From assembly GCF_013426975.1 (NCBI RefSeq), contig NZ_JACCPY010000002.1, positions 124,001 through 188,000 of the forward strand: a DNA stretch of 64,000 nucleotides, given 5' to 3'. Positions within the stretch are counted from its first letter, which is position 1, and each line of letters opens with the position of its first letter. This DNA comes from Sphaerotilus sulfidivorans (GTDB lineage Bacteria; Pseudomonadota; Gammaproteobacteria; Burkholderiales; Burkholderiaceae_C). Position numbers and translations under genes: made by a program. Below the pieces are notes generated by a model. That model ran no database searches and was not told the origin of the DNA. It saw only the letters and a list, made by a program, of their open reading frames with translations. Shown here piece after piece: positions 37,744 to 48,545 of this stretch.

Positions 37744-37887
37744 CGGCTTGATCAACGCATTCCCTAGTGCGGCGCCGCGCCGATGGCGCTAGTCTCCATC
37801 TGTCGCGCGAAGGTTTCATCGCCCTCGTGGTCGGCGCATCAGAGCATTGACCTCCTGGCCCAGATCAAGCCGGGAGGTCTTTTTTTT
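37744..37887 (+). ncRNA. Possible structured RNA or 3'UTR-derived sRNA
   Basis: Between the acyltransferase stop and a strong terminator lie about 130 bases with nested pairing: CGGCTTGATC (37744-37753) matches GATCAAGCCG (37863-37872), and CTAGTGC (37764-37770) pairs with GCGCTAG (37786-37792). The 3' hairpin ends in U8 and its left arm contains CCUCCU, an anti-Shine-Dalgarno sequence. No promoter was identified and no known RNA family is recognised, so a structured operon 3'UTR is the simpler reading. Confidence 0.3.
37849..37887 (+). terminator. Intrinsic terminator after the GT4-acyltransferase genes
   Basis: GACCTCC and GGAGGTC form a 7-bp stem around a 17-base loop, followed by eight T residues. 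It lies 127 bp after the acyltransferase stop and ends the plus-strand part of the exopolysaccharide locus. Confidence 0.8.
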
Positions 37888-37991
37888 CGGCCCTGTCCTG
37901 CATACCCCGGCGGGTTGACCTGACGCAAGGACGCCCGGTCCGGGCTGCGATCAGATGGATGCATGTTCAATCCGCAAGGGGACAAGACACC

Positions 37992-38165
37992 ATGCACGCC
38001 CTGATCGACTTCTTCTCCACCGACTACGGCATTCTCAGCGCGCTGGTGCTCGCCACCACGATCGGCATGCTGGTCTTCTACATCAGCTACTTCATGAAGC
38101 ACATCCGCCAGGACACGGAGGCGGCCGAGCAGGCGGCCCGTGCCGCGGCGGGTCGCTCTGCCTGA
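37992..38165 (+). CDS. DUF3149 small membrane protein
   Basis: The 57-residue protein MHALIDFFSTDYG... has one membrane helix (ILSALVLATTIGMLVFYISYF) and a charged C-terminal tail, the layout of DUF3149 proteins common in betaproteobacteria. AAGGGGA lies upstream of the ATG. The role is unknown. It is convergent with the pseudouridine synthase gene. Confidence 0.75.
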   Translation: MHALIDFFSTDYGILSALVLATTIGMLVFYISYFMKHIRQDTEAAEQAARAAAGRSA

Positions 38166-38185
38166 GGCGGGCATCCGGGAAGGCG

Positions 38186-38821
38186 TCAGAACGGCGCCGT
38201 GTCCTCGAAGACCTGCGGCGTCCCGTCGGCCGGATGCGCGAAGGCGAGCCGGCAGGCATGCAGCAGCAGCCGGGGCGCAGCCTCGCGCCACGGCGTCGGC
38301 GCATAGAGTTCGTCGCCGACGATCGGATGGCCGATCGACAGCAGATGCACCCGCAGCTGGTGCGATCGGCCGGTCACCGGCTCGAGCGCGAGCCGGGCGG
38401 TGCCTGCGGTCGCGTCGCGGCCCAGCACCTGCCAGCGGGTCAGCGACGCCCGCCCGGTCAGCGGGTCGACCTTCTGGCGCGGCCGGTTCGGCCAGTCGCA
38501 GATCAGCGGCAGGTCGATCGCACCTGATGCCTCGGCCGGGCAGCCGGCCACCACCGCCTCGTAGCGCTTGTCGACCTGTCGATCGGCGAAGAGCCGGCTG
38601 AGCCGGCGGTGCATCTCGGCGCCGCGCGCCATCAGCAGCAGGCCGGAGGTGGCCATGTCGAGCCGGTGCACGATCAGCGCGTCGGGCACCCGGCGCTGCA
38701 CCCGCGCGGCGACGCAGTCGGCGTTCTCGGGCCCGCGCCCGGGCACCGACAGCAGGCCGGCGGGCTTGCGCACCACCAGCATCGCCGCGTCGAGGTGGAT
38801 CAGTTCGATGTCGTCGTCCAT
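38186..38821 (-). CDS. RluA-family pseudouridine synthase
   Basis: The 211-residue enzyme starts MDDDIELIHLDAAMLVVRKPAG and carries the catalytic motif HRLDMATSGLLLMARG with the essential Asp, then TGRSHQLRVHLLSIGHPIVGDELY. It converts uridine to pseudouridine in rRNA or tRNA; the short size without an S4 domain resembles RluA/YjbO-type enzymes. An ATG three codons upstream is an alternative start. The target is unassigned. Confidence 0.92.
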   Translation of the reverse strand: MDDDIELIHLDAAMLVVRKPAGLLSVPGRGPENADCVAARVQRRVPDALIVHRLDMATSGLLLMARGAEMHRRLSRLFADRQVDKRYEAVVAGCPAEASGAIDLPLICDWPNRPRQKVDPLTGRASLTRWQVLGRDATAGTARLALEPVTGRSHQLRVHLLSIGHPIVGDELYAPTPWREAAPRLLLHACRLAFAHPADGTPQVFEDTAPF

Positions 38822-40245
38822 CGCCGGCATTGTCGTCGGCGCTGCGCGGGCATGACAGCCTGTCACCTGGACGCGCATGATCGGGCGGCACAATCGCGCC
38901 TCCCGACTCGTATGACGCCGACCGATGATGACGACTGACCTGTCCACCCTGGATTTCCCGACGCTGCTGGCCGCGCTGATGCGGCCGTCCTTGCTGGTCG
39001 AGCTGGCGGTGCTGGCGGCGGTGCTGGCTGCCAGCGGGCTGCTGGTGTGGCTGCTGCGCGGCATGCGTGACCGCGACCGTGACCGCGCCGGGCAGCGCGA
39101 GGCGCGCCCCTCGATCTGGTTCGGCACCCATCTGGTCGACGGCGTGCTGTTTCCGCTGCTGGCGCTGGCGCTGGCCTACGTGGCGCGCCGGGTGCTGCTC
39201 GAGCTGGGCCAGCCGCTGGCGGTGTTCCGGCTGGCGATTCCGGTGCTGCTGTCGCTGGCGGTGATCCGGCTGAGCGTGCGGGTGCTCAGCGCGGCCTTTC
39301 CGGCGTCGGCGCTGATGCGCGCGGTCGAGCGCACGATTTCCTGGGTCGCCTGGCTGGGCATGGTGCTGTGGGTGACCGGGGTGCTGCCGGTGATGCTCGA
39401 CGAACTCGACCAGATCCGCTGGAAGATCGGCGCCAACACGCTGAGCCTGCGCAACATCATCGAGGGCGGCCTGTCGGCCGGCTTCGTGATGGTGGTGGTG
39501 CTGTGGATCTCGGCGGCGCTGGAGGCGCGGCTGCTGGCCGGCGCCAGCGGCGCGCAGCTGTCGCTGCGCAAGGTGGCGGCCAATGCACTGCGCGCGATCC
39601 TGCTCTTCGTTGGCCTGCTGATGGCGCTGTCGGCGGTGGGCATCGACCTGACGGCGCTGTCGGTGCTGGGCGGCGCGCTGGGCGTGGGCATCGGCCTGGG
39701 CCTGCAGAAGCTGGCGGCCAACTATGTCAGCGGCTTCGTCATCCTGGCCGAGCGCTCGCTGCGCATCGGCGACATCGTCAACGTCGGCGGCTTCGAGGGC
39801 GCGATCACCGACATCACCACCCGCTACACCGTGATCCGCGCGCCCTCGGGGCGCGAGTCGATCGTGCCCAACGAGACGCTGATCACCACCGCGGTGCAGA
39901 ACCTGTCGCTGGCCGACCGCCGGGTGCTGCTCAGCACGCTGGTCAGCGTCGACTACGACACCGATGTCGAGCGACTGCGTGCGCAGCTGGTCGAGACGGT
40001 GTCGGGGGTGCCGCGGGTGCTGGCCGATCCGGGGCCGGCGGTGCAGCTCAGCAACTTCGGCGCGGATGGTCTGGAGGTCACGGTGCTGTTCTGGATCGAT
40101 GATCCGGAGAACGGTCAGGGCAATGTGCGCTCGGAGGTCAATCTGGCCATCCTGGCGCTGCTGCGCCGCGAGGGCGTGGGCATTCCGTATCCGCAGCGGG
40201 TCGTGCGCTTCCAGGGCGCGCTGCAGGCGGAGGTGGCGCCGCCGG

Positions 40246-42135
<1,890 letters not shown>

Positions 42136-42142
42136 CCGGCGT

Positions 42143-44413
42143 TCACTGCGGCAGCGACAGCGGCTGCGGCAGATGGCCCTGGGTGCGCAGCCAGCCGGGC
42201 AGATCGCACATCGGCATCGGCCGGCCGATCAGCATGCCCTGCGCGGCCTGGCAGCCGCTGCGCATCAGCCAGTGGCGCTGCGCGTCGGTCTCGACGCCTT
42301 CGGCCAGCGACTTCAGCCCGAGCTGGCGCGACAGCGACACGATCATGCCCGGCAGCGTCTCCTCGTCCGGGCGCTGGCCGATCTCGCCGAGAAAGGCGCG
42401 GTCGATCTTGATCCAGTCGAGGTCGAAGCCGCGCAGCCGCGCCAGCGACGAGAAGCCGGTGCCGAAGTCGTCCAGCGCGATCTCGAAGCCGAGCTGGCGC
42501 AGCCGGTCGAGCTGCAGCGTCGCGCCATCGGCGTCGACCATGACCGCGCTTTCGGTCACCTCCAGCTCGATCGCCTCGGGCGGCACGCCGGCGGCGCTGC
42601 AGCGCGCGGCGATGTCCTGCGCCAGCGCCGGATCGGCCAGCTGCAGCGCCGACAGGTTGACCGCGATGCGCAGATGGCCCAGGCCGAGCGAGTCCAGCAG
42701 CCGCCAGGCCTGGCAGGACTGCTCCAGCACCTGGTTGAACAGCGCCGAGATGTGGCCGGAGGCCTCGGCCAGCGCGATGAAGGTCAGCGGCGGGATCTCG
42801 CGCCCGCGCCGGTCGGTCCAGCGCGCCAGCGCCTCGAAGCCCTTGAGCGAGCCGTCCTGCAGCCAGACCTGGGGCTGCAGCGCGATGCGGATCTCGCCGG
42901 CGCGCAGCGCCTCGTGCAGCGCCTGGCCCAGGCGGTAGTTGTCGCGGGCCTGCGTCTCCATGCCGGGGCGGTAGCAGACCTGCTGGCCCCAGCCGTGGCG
43001 CTTGGCGTCGTTGAGCAGGTAGCGCGCGGTCGCCAGCGTCTCCTCGGGCGGGCCGCTCACCAGCGAGAGGTCGACCTGCGCGCCGGTCAGGTGCAGCACC
43101 GCCGAGAAGTGGCCGTCGCTGACGGTGATGCCCTCGGTGCGGTCGCGGTACATCTGCGTGACCATCTGGTCGGCCGGGCCGAGCAGCGCGAAGGTGTCGT
43201 TGTCCACCCGCGCCACCATCACGTCCGGGCCGGCCTCCTCGCGCAGCCGCTCGGCCAGCGCCTGCAGCAGCCGGTTGGCGGTCTCGAAGCCGAGCATCAG
43301 GTTCAGGTTCGAGAACTGGTCGACATCCTCGAACTGCAGCACCATCGAGCCCAGCCGCTCGCCGGCGGCGTGCATGCGTCGCAGCAGGCCGTTGCGGTTG
43401 GGCAGGCCGGTGAGCTCGTCCTGGTAGGCCAGGCGATCGAGCTGGGCGATCAGGTCGAGGCGGCGCATCTGCGCGCCGACATTGGTGGCCAGCAGGCGCA
43501 CCATCTCGCGCTCGGCCTCGTCCGGCGGCTGCGGGCGCGGCACCCACAGCGCGAACAGCGTCTGCTGTGCGCTGTCGGTGGCGCCGCGCAGCGCCGATGG
43601 CGGCAGCGCGCCGGGGTGCAGCGGCAGCAGCAGCTCGTGCAGCTCGTCGTCGCCCGAGCCGGCAGCGGGTGCCGGCGCGCCCAGCACATGCTCGATGCGC
43701 GCGGCCAGCAGCGGCGTGGTGCCGGTGTCGGCGTCGCCGGCGGCCAGCGTCAGCCCCTGCAGCGGGGTCTGCGCGCCGGCCGCGCCGATCACCAGCGGCC
43801 CGGTGGTGTGCGGCGGCCACATCGCCACCAGCCCGGCCGGCTCGGTCTCGAGCAGCGCCGCCACATCGTCGAGCAGCTGGCGCGCCAGGCCGGTCAGGTC
43901 CTGGCCCCGGCTGGCGCGGTCGACCGCCTGCAGCAGCCGCTCGAAGCGCCGCCGGCCCTGCTGCTCGCGCAGGATCGACTGGTGGCTGCGCAGGTTGGCG
44001 TTGAGCAGCGCCTCGAGCCGCTCGCTGCCCAGCTCGGTCTTGTGCCAGTACTCGTCGACATCGAGGTCGCGCATCACGTCGTGCATCGGCGCCATCCCGG
44101 GCTGACCGGTCAGCAGCACGATGCGGATGTCCTGGCGGCCCAGCTCGCCGCGCAGCCGGCGCACCAGCCGCAGGCCGGCGTCGTCATGCTCCATCACCAC
44201 ATCGAGCAGGATCACGCCGATGTCCGGATGGCGGGCCAGCTGCTCGAGCGCCTCGGCGCTGCTGCCGGCCTGCAGCAGCTCGACCTCGCGCCCCTGGAAG
44301 CGGTAGCCGTCGAGCGCGAAGGCGACCGAGCGGCGGAAGACCGGGTCGTCATCGACGGCCAGGATCCGGGGGGGCGGGGTTCCGGCGAGAGAGGGCGAGG
44401 GCGGCAGGATCAA
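42143..44413 (-). CDS. Response regulator with DUF3369, degenerate GGDEF and EAL domains
   Basis: About 756 residues: a receiver with DDDP and phospho-acceptor Asp71 in VILLDVVMEHDDAG, a DUF3369 linker (about 120-300), a GGDEF domain whose signature is VDNDTF (403-408) and so should not synthesise cyclic-di-GMP, and an EAL domain with Glu527 in GFEALARW, ELEVTES, LDDFGTGFSSL and KIDRAFL. It is expected to hydrolyse cyclic-di-GMP when phosphorylated. No ATG fits; the TTG at 44413 with GGAG upstream is the likeliest start. It is encoded just before a histidine kinase. Confidence 0.85.
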   Translation of the reverse strand: MILPPSPSLAGTPPPRILAVDDDPVFRRSVAFALDGYRFQGREVELLQAGSSAEALEQLARHPDIGVILLDVVMEHDDAGLRLVRRLRGELGRQDIRIVLLTGQPGMAPMHDVMRDLDVDEYWHKTELGSERLEALLNANLRSHQSILREQQGRRRFERLLQAVDRASRGQDLTGLARQLLDDVAALLETEPAGLVAMWPPHTTGPLVIGAAGAQTPLQGLTLAAGDADTGTTPLLAARIEHVLGAPAPAAGSGDDELHELLLPLHPGALPPSALRGATDSAQQTLFALWVPRPQPPDEAEREMVRLLATNVGAQMRRLDLIAQLDRLAYQDELTGLPNRNGLLRRMHAAGERLGSMVLQFEDVDQFSNLNLMLGFETANRLLQALAERLREEAGPDVMVARVDNDTFALLGPADQMVTQMYRDRTEGITVSDGHFSAVLHLTGAQVDLSLVSGPPEETLATARYLLNDAKRHGWGQQVCYRPGMETQARDNYRLGQALHEALRAGEIRIALQPQVWLQDGSLKGFEALARWTDRRGREIPPLTFIALAEASGHISALFNQVLEQSCQAWRLLDSLGLGHLRIAVNLSALQLADPALAQDIAARCSAAGVPPEAIELEVTESAVMVDADGATLQLDRLRQLGFEIALDDFGTGFSSLARLRGFDLDWIKIDRAFLGEIGQRPDEETLPGMIVSLSRQLGLKSLAEGVETDAQRHWLMRSGCQAAQGMLIGRPMPMCDLPGWLRTQGHLPQPLSLPQ

Positions 44414-44510
44414 GAAGGGCTCCGGGCGGCGGGCCGGCGTCCGGAGCAGGAATGCCCGGCCCGCCGGGGCCGCGTGCAGTCTGGCGCAGTGTGCGATTGT
44501 TGGCAATTCC

Positions 44511-44537
44511 TCAAGCCGGAACCGGCAAGGCCGATAT
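44511..44537 (+). promoter_or_regulatory. Sigma-28 (FliA) promoter candidate
   Basis: TCAAGCCG, 11 bases, then GCCGATAT. This matches the flagellar sigma-28 form TCAAG...GCCGATA found in beta- and gammaproteobacteria, with exact spacing. Transcription would start near 44545, about 30 bp before the pseudopilin gene, and could read on into the GGDEF-EAL gene. Confidence 0.6.
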
Positions 44538-44575
44538 GGCAACGAACTGTTTTTGCCGGTCACGGCTTGTCGATC

Positions 44576-45076
44576 ATGGCCTCTGCACTTCCTCCGTCGC
44601 GTGCTTGTGCTTCTGTTGCGGCCTCGGGCCGCCAGACCGGGCTGACGCTGGTCGAGCTGATGCTGGTCATCGCGCTGCTGGGCGTGCTGCTGGCGCTGGC
44701 GCTGCCGATGTGGAAGAGCCACCGTGACCGCGCGCTGCAGCGCCAGGCCGCCCAGGAGCTGGGCGCGATGTCCGCGGTGCTCGCCCAGTACCGGCTCGAC
44801 AACCAGGGCTCGCCGGCCTCGCTGGCCGCCGTCGGCATGGCCGGCCGGCTCGATCCCTGGAAACGTCCCTACGTCTATTACAACCTGGAGACCGGCAATC
44901 CCAGCGAGGCGCGCAAGAACCGCTCGCTGACCCCGGTCAACAGCGACTTCGACCTCTACAGCCTCGGCCCCGACGGCGAGAGCGTGCGTGCACTGACCGC
45001 CGCGGCCTCTCAGGACGATGTGGTGCGGGCCAACAACGGCCGCTTCATCGGCGTGGCCACCGCGTTCACCGACTGA
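44576..45076 (+). CDS. GspG-like pseudopilin
   Basis: The 166-residue protein has a leader and the prepilin motif TGLTLVELM (Gly22, Glu27 at +5), a hydrophobic helix and the GspG-type C-terminal features LDPWKRPYVYYN and SDFDLYSLGPDGE. It should be processed by a prepilin peptidase and join a pilus or type II secretion pseudopilus. It stands alone, without other secretion genes, between a putative sigma-28 promoter and a cyclic-di-GMP enzyme gene. Confidence 0.88.
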   Translation: MASALPPSRACASVAASGRQTGLTLVELMLVIALLGVLLALALPMWKSHRDRALQRQAAQELGAMSAVLAQYRLDNQGSPASLAAVGMAGRLDPWKRPYVYYNLETGNPSEARKNRSLTPVNSDFDLYSLGPDGESVRALTAAASQDDVVRANNGRFIGVATAFTD

Positions 45077-45093
45077 AGGAGCAGGGCCGGCCC

Positions 45094-47892
45094 GTGACCG
45101 ATCCGTCGTCGTCGCTCACCGCGCCGCGCCGTCCGCGCTGGCGGCTGCCGCTGCTGGGCAGCCCGCTGGCGCGGCGCATCCTGCTGCTCTTCCTGGTCGC
45201 GGCCACCGTGCCGCTGCTGCTGCTGGGCGCGGGCAGCAGCCGGATGCTGGAGCTGCTCGAGCGCCAGGCCGGCCAGCGCGAGCAGGAGCTGCTGCTGCGT
45301 GGCGTGGCGCTGCAGGTGCGCGAGCGGCTGCTGGTGGCGCGCGACCAGATGCACAGCTGGCCGGTGCCTGCGGGCGAGACGGCTGAGCTGCCGGCGCTGC
45401 CCGGGCTGGGCCGGCAGTTCGTGCGGGCGCTGCACCTGGATGGCCGCGGGGCGCGCTTGGCCGGCGACGATCTGCTGCGCGAGATGGCCGCGCCGCTGCC
45501 CGCCGTCACGCCGGACCGCGCGCAGCTGCTGGTGCGCGAGCGCAACGGCCGCACCGCGCTGATGATCCTGCTGCCGGTCGAGCCGGCCGGGCTGTGGCTG
45601 GCCGAGCTGTCGCCGGCCCACCTGTGGCAGCCCCTGCTCGATGCCGGGCTGGACGGCGCGGCCTGGTGCGTGCAGGACGGCCAGGGCCTGATGCTGCACT
45701 GCCCGGCGGTGCCGCAGACCGGCGCTCAGGCCTCCGGGCAGGCTGCGCGACTGCATGCACGCTGGCCGCTGTTCCTGGAGGGCGACTTCCTGCTGGCCTC
45801 GGCCGGCGACTGGATCTTCGATCTGAGCGCGCCGGTCGAGCCGGTGCTGCTGGCCGGGCAGTCGATCCGGCGCCTGGTCACCGGCACGCTGGCGGGAACG
45901 CTGCTGCTGGTGCTGCTGCTGAGCGTCAGCATGATCCGGCGCACGCTGGGGCCGCTTCAGCAGCTGCGCCGCGGCGTGCGTCGGGTCGAGCAGCTCGAGG
46001 CCGGCGCCCGGGTCGAGGTGCGTGGCAGCGACGAGTTCGCCGAGCTGGGCCGGGCCTTCAACCGCATGGCCGAGCGCATCGCCGACCAGTTCGTGTCGCT
46101 GGAGCTGCTGGCCTCGGTGGACCGGGACATCGTCGGTCGGCAGCCGGTGGACGAACTCTTCCGGCGCATGCTGGTCGAGGCGATCGGTCGGCTCGATGCC
46201 CGCGCGATGGCGCTGGCGCGCATCGAGCCCGGCCGCATGCCGCGGCTGCTGCTGCAGTGGAACGACCGCCAGCATCTGCACAAGATCCGTCGCAGCGTGC
46301 GGGTGCTGACCCCGCCGGAGCACCAGATGCTGCTGGCGCTGCAGGACGACGGCGCCTGGCCGCAGGCCTGTGCCTGGAGCCAGGCGCTGGGCGAGGATCT
46401 GCAGGCCTTTCCGCTGCGCTGGCAGTCGCGCACGCTCGGGGTGATGCTGCTGGCCTGGCCGCGCGAGCCCGGCGCGCTGGCGCGACGCCGCGCCACCGAT
46501 CTGCGCGACCGGCTGGCGGTGGCGCTTGCGGCCGAGCTGCGCGAGCGCGAGCTGACCTGGCAGGCCGGGCACGACGACCTGACCGGTCTGCTCAACCGCA
46601 ACGGCCTGCACCAGCTGCTCGATGCCCGCCTGGGCGATCCGGAGGCGTCCGAGCCCTCGGCTTCCACGGCGCAGGCCGAGCTGGCGCTGCTCTTCATCGA
46701 TCTGGATCATTTCAAGTCGGTCAACGACAGTCTGGGCCACGGTCTGGGCGACGAGCTGCTGCGCCAGGCGGCCGACCGCATCGAGGCCTGCGTGCCGGCG
46801 CGCTCGCCGGTGGCGCGCCCGGGCGGCGACGAGTTCGTGGTCGTGCTCGAGGCGGCGGATGCGGCCGACGCGGCCGAGGTGGCCACGGCGATCTGCCGGC
46901 GCATGGCGCTGCCCTTCCAGGTGGGTGGACGCGAGCATTTCCTGGGCGCGAGCATCGGCATCGCGCTGGCGCCGCTGCATGGGCGCAGCCGCTCGGTGCT
47001 GATGCGCCATGCCGACATGGCGATGTACAGCGCCAAGGAAGGCGGCCGCGGCCGCCACGCGATGTTCGAGGAGCCGCTGGACGCGCGGCTGCACGAGCGT
47101 GGCGCGCTGCTGGCCGACCTGCGCCAGGCGGTGGCCCGGCGCGAGCTGCTGCTGCACTACCAGCCCCGGGTGGCCGCGGCCGATGGCGGCATCCGCTCGG
47201 CCGAGGCGCTGGTGCGCTGGCAGCATCCCGGCCGGGGTCTGGTGCCGCCGGGCGTCTTCATTCCGCTGGCCGAGGAGTCCGACCTGATCGAGTCCATCGG
47301 CAGCTGGGTGCTCGACGAGGCCTGCCGCCAGCTGGCGCTCTGGCGCCGCCAGGGGCGGGTGCTGGACCGGCTGTCGGTCAATGTCTCGCCGCGCCAGCTG
47401 CAGTCGGGCCGGCTGGTCGAGACGGTGGAGGCGGCGCTGCTGCGCCACGGCGTGCCGTGGCGCCAGCTCGAGCTGGAGGTCACCGAGAGCCTGCTGGTGG
47501 GCGATGCCCGCCAGGCCAGCGCGCAGCTGGCCGAGCTGCGCCAGCGCGGCGTGCTGATCGCGCTGGACGACTTCGGCACCGGCTACTCCTCGCTGGCGAC
47601 GCTGCGCGACCTGCCGATCGACGTGATGAAGGTCGACCGCGCCTTCGTGCGCGACCTGGGCAGCGATGCCTCGGCGCAGGCGATCACCCGGGCGATCCTG
47701 ACGCTGGCGCAGTCGCTGGGCAAGCACTCGGTGGCCGAAGGCATCGAGGGCGAGGCGCAGGCCGCCGCGCTGCGCCAGCTCGGCTGCGACGAGCTGCAGG
47801 GCTATCTGTTCGGCCGGCCGATGCCGGCGGCCGAGTTCGAGCAGCGGCTGCCACAGATCTCGGCGGCGGTGGCGGCCTCGGTCACGGATTGA
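45094..47892 (+). CDS. Membrane GGDEF-EAL cyclic-di-GMP enzyme with HAMP domain
   Basis: The 932-residue protein has helices at about 27-45 and 255-278 around a periplasmic sensor, a HAMP domain, a GAF-like region, then GGDEF with an intact GGDEF (577-581) in ARPGGDEFVVV and EAL with Glu704 in SAEALVRWQHPG, ELEVTES and LDDFGTGYSSL. It may both make and break cyclic-di-GMP or use GGDEF as a regulatory site. The GTG start has AAGGAG upstream, 17 bp after the pseudopilin stop. The likely outcome is control of motility against biofilm. Confidence 0.93.
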   Translation: MTDPSSSLTAPRRPRWRLPLLGSPLARRILLLFLVAATVPLLLLGAGSSRMLELLERQAGQREQELLLRGVALQVRERLLVARDQMHSWPVPAGETAELPALPGLGRQFVRALHLDGRGARLAGDDLLREMAAPLPAVTPDRAQLLVRERNGRTALMILLPVEPAGLWLAELSPAHLWQPLLDAGLDGAAWCVQDGQGLMLHCPAVPQTGAQASGQAARLHARWPLFLEGDFLLASAGDWIFDLSAPVEPVLLAGQSIRRLVTGTLAGTLLLVLLLSVSMIRRTLGPLQQLRRGVRRVEQLEAGARVEVRGSDEFAELGRAFNRMAERIADQFVSLELLASVDRDIVGRQPVDELFRRMLVEAIGRLDARAMALARIEPGRMPRLLLQWNDRQHLHKIRRSVRVLTPPEHQMLLALQDDGAWPQACAWSQALGEDLQAFPLRWQSRTLGVMLLAWPREPGALARRRATDLRDRLAVALAAELRERELTWQAGHDDLTGLLNRNGLHQLLDARLGDPEASEPSASTAQAELALLFIDLDHFKSVNDSLGHGLGDELLRQAADRIEACVPARSPVARPGGDEFVVVLEAADAADAAEVATAICRRMALPFQVGGREHFLGASIGIALAPLHGRSRSVLMRHADMAMYSAKEGGRGRHAMFEEPLDARLHERGALLADLRQAVARRELLLHYQPRVAAADGGIRSAEALVRWQHPGRGLVPPGVFIPLAEESDLIESIGSWVLDEACRQLALWRRQGRVLDRLSVNVSPRQLQSGRLVETVEAALLRHGVPWRQLELEVTESLLVGDARQASAQLAELRQRGVLIALDDFGTGYSSLATLRDLPIDVMKVDRAFVRDLGSDASAQAITRAILTLAQSLGKHSVAEGIEGEAQAAALRQLGCDELQGYLFGRPMPAAEFEQRLPQISAAVAASVTD

Positions 47893-47954
47893 ACTTTCTG
47901 CTGGCGCATCATTCTCAATCCGGCTTCCGCCACGTCTGTCCTTGCCTGGTTGTC

Positions 47955-48509
47955 ATGATCGAACAGTTGCGCCGACTGCTGCCCACGCCCGAGGCCGCCG
48001 CCTCCAACCGCTGGCTGCGCTGGCTGGGGCCGGCGCTCCATCATCCCCGCCTGTGGCGAGCCAGTCGCCGCGCGGTGGCGCTGGGGGCGGCGATCGGGGT
48101 GTTCTTCGGCTTCCTGATCCCGATCGCGCAGATTCCGGTGTCCGCCGCGGTGGCGGTCGCGCTGCGCGCCCATGTGCCCAGCGCGATGGCCAGCACGCTG
48201 GTGACCAATCCGATCACCTTTCCGCCGGTGTACTACGCGGCCTGGCAGGTCGGCGGCTGGCTGCTGTCCGAGCCGGTGCCTGGCGACACGGCTGTGCCTG
48301 CGGTCCGCGCCGACGAGACCGCCGCCGCATCGGCCGAGGATCTCGGCTGGTGGGACCGGATCACCGGCGTGGGCAAGCCGCTGCTGCTCGGGCTGACGGT
48401 CTTTGCCTGCGGCTTCGGGGCGCTGGTCTATCTGGGCGTCGGCTGGATCTGGCGCTGGCGGGTGCTGTCCCGCCGGCGCCGCCGTCTCGGCGGACCGAGC
48501 GGCCGGTGA
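47955..48509 (+). CDS. DUF2062 membrane protein
   Basis: The 184-residue protein has the DUF2062 signature ALGAAIGVFFGFLIPIAQIP followed by SAMASTLVTNPITFPPVYYAAW and a C-terminal helix with a strongly basic end. The family is widespread in betaproteobacteria; the role is unknown. The 62-bp gap after the cyclic-di-GMP gene allows cotranscription. It is convergent with fumarase. Confidence 0.85.
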   Translation: MIEQLRRLLPTPEAAASNRWLRWLGPALHHPRLWRASRRAVALGAAIGVFFGFLIPIAQIPVSAAVAVALRAHVPSAMASTLVTNPITFPPVYYAAWQVGGWLLSEPVPGDTAVPAVRADETAAASAEDLGWWDRITGVGKPLLLGLTVFACGFGALVYLGVGWIWRWRVLSRRRRRLGGPSGR

Positions 48510-48545
48510 GAGGGTGATCCGAGCCGGCCGTCCGGCTGGCTCCGG

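Noticed and set aside
38843..38858. CTGCGCGGGCATGAC resembling half of the REP palindrome
   Set aside because: Only 15 bases match and the left arm is missing, so it is not called a repeat copy.
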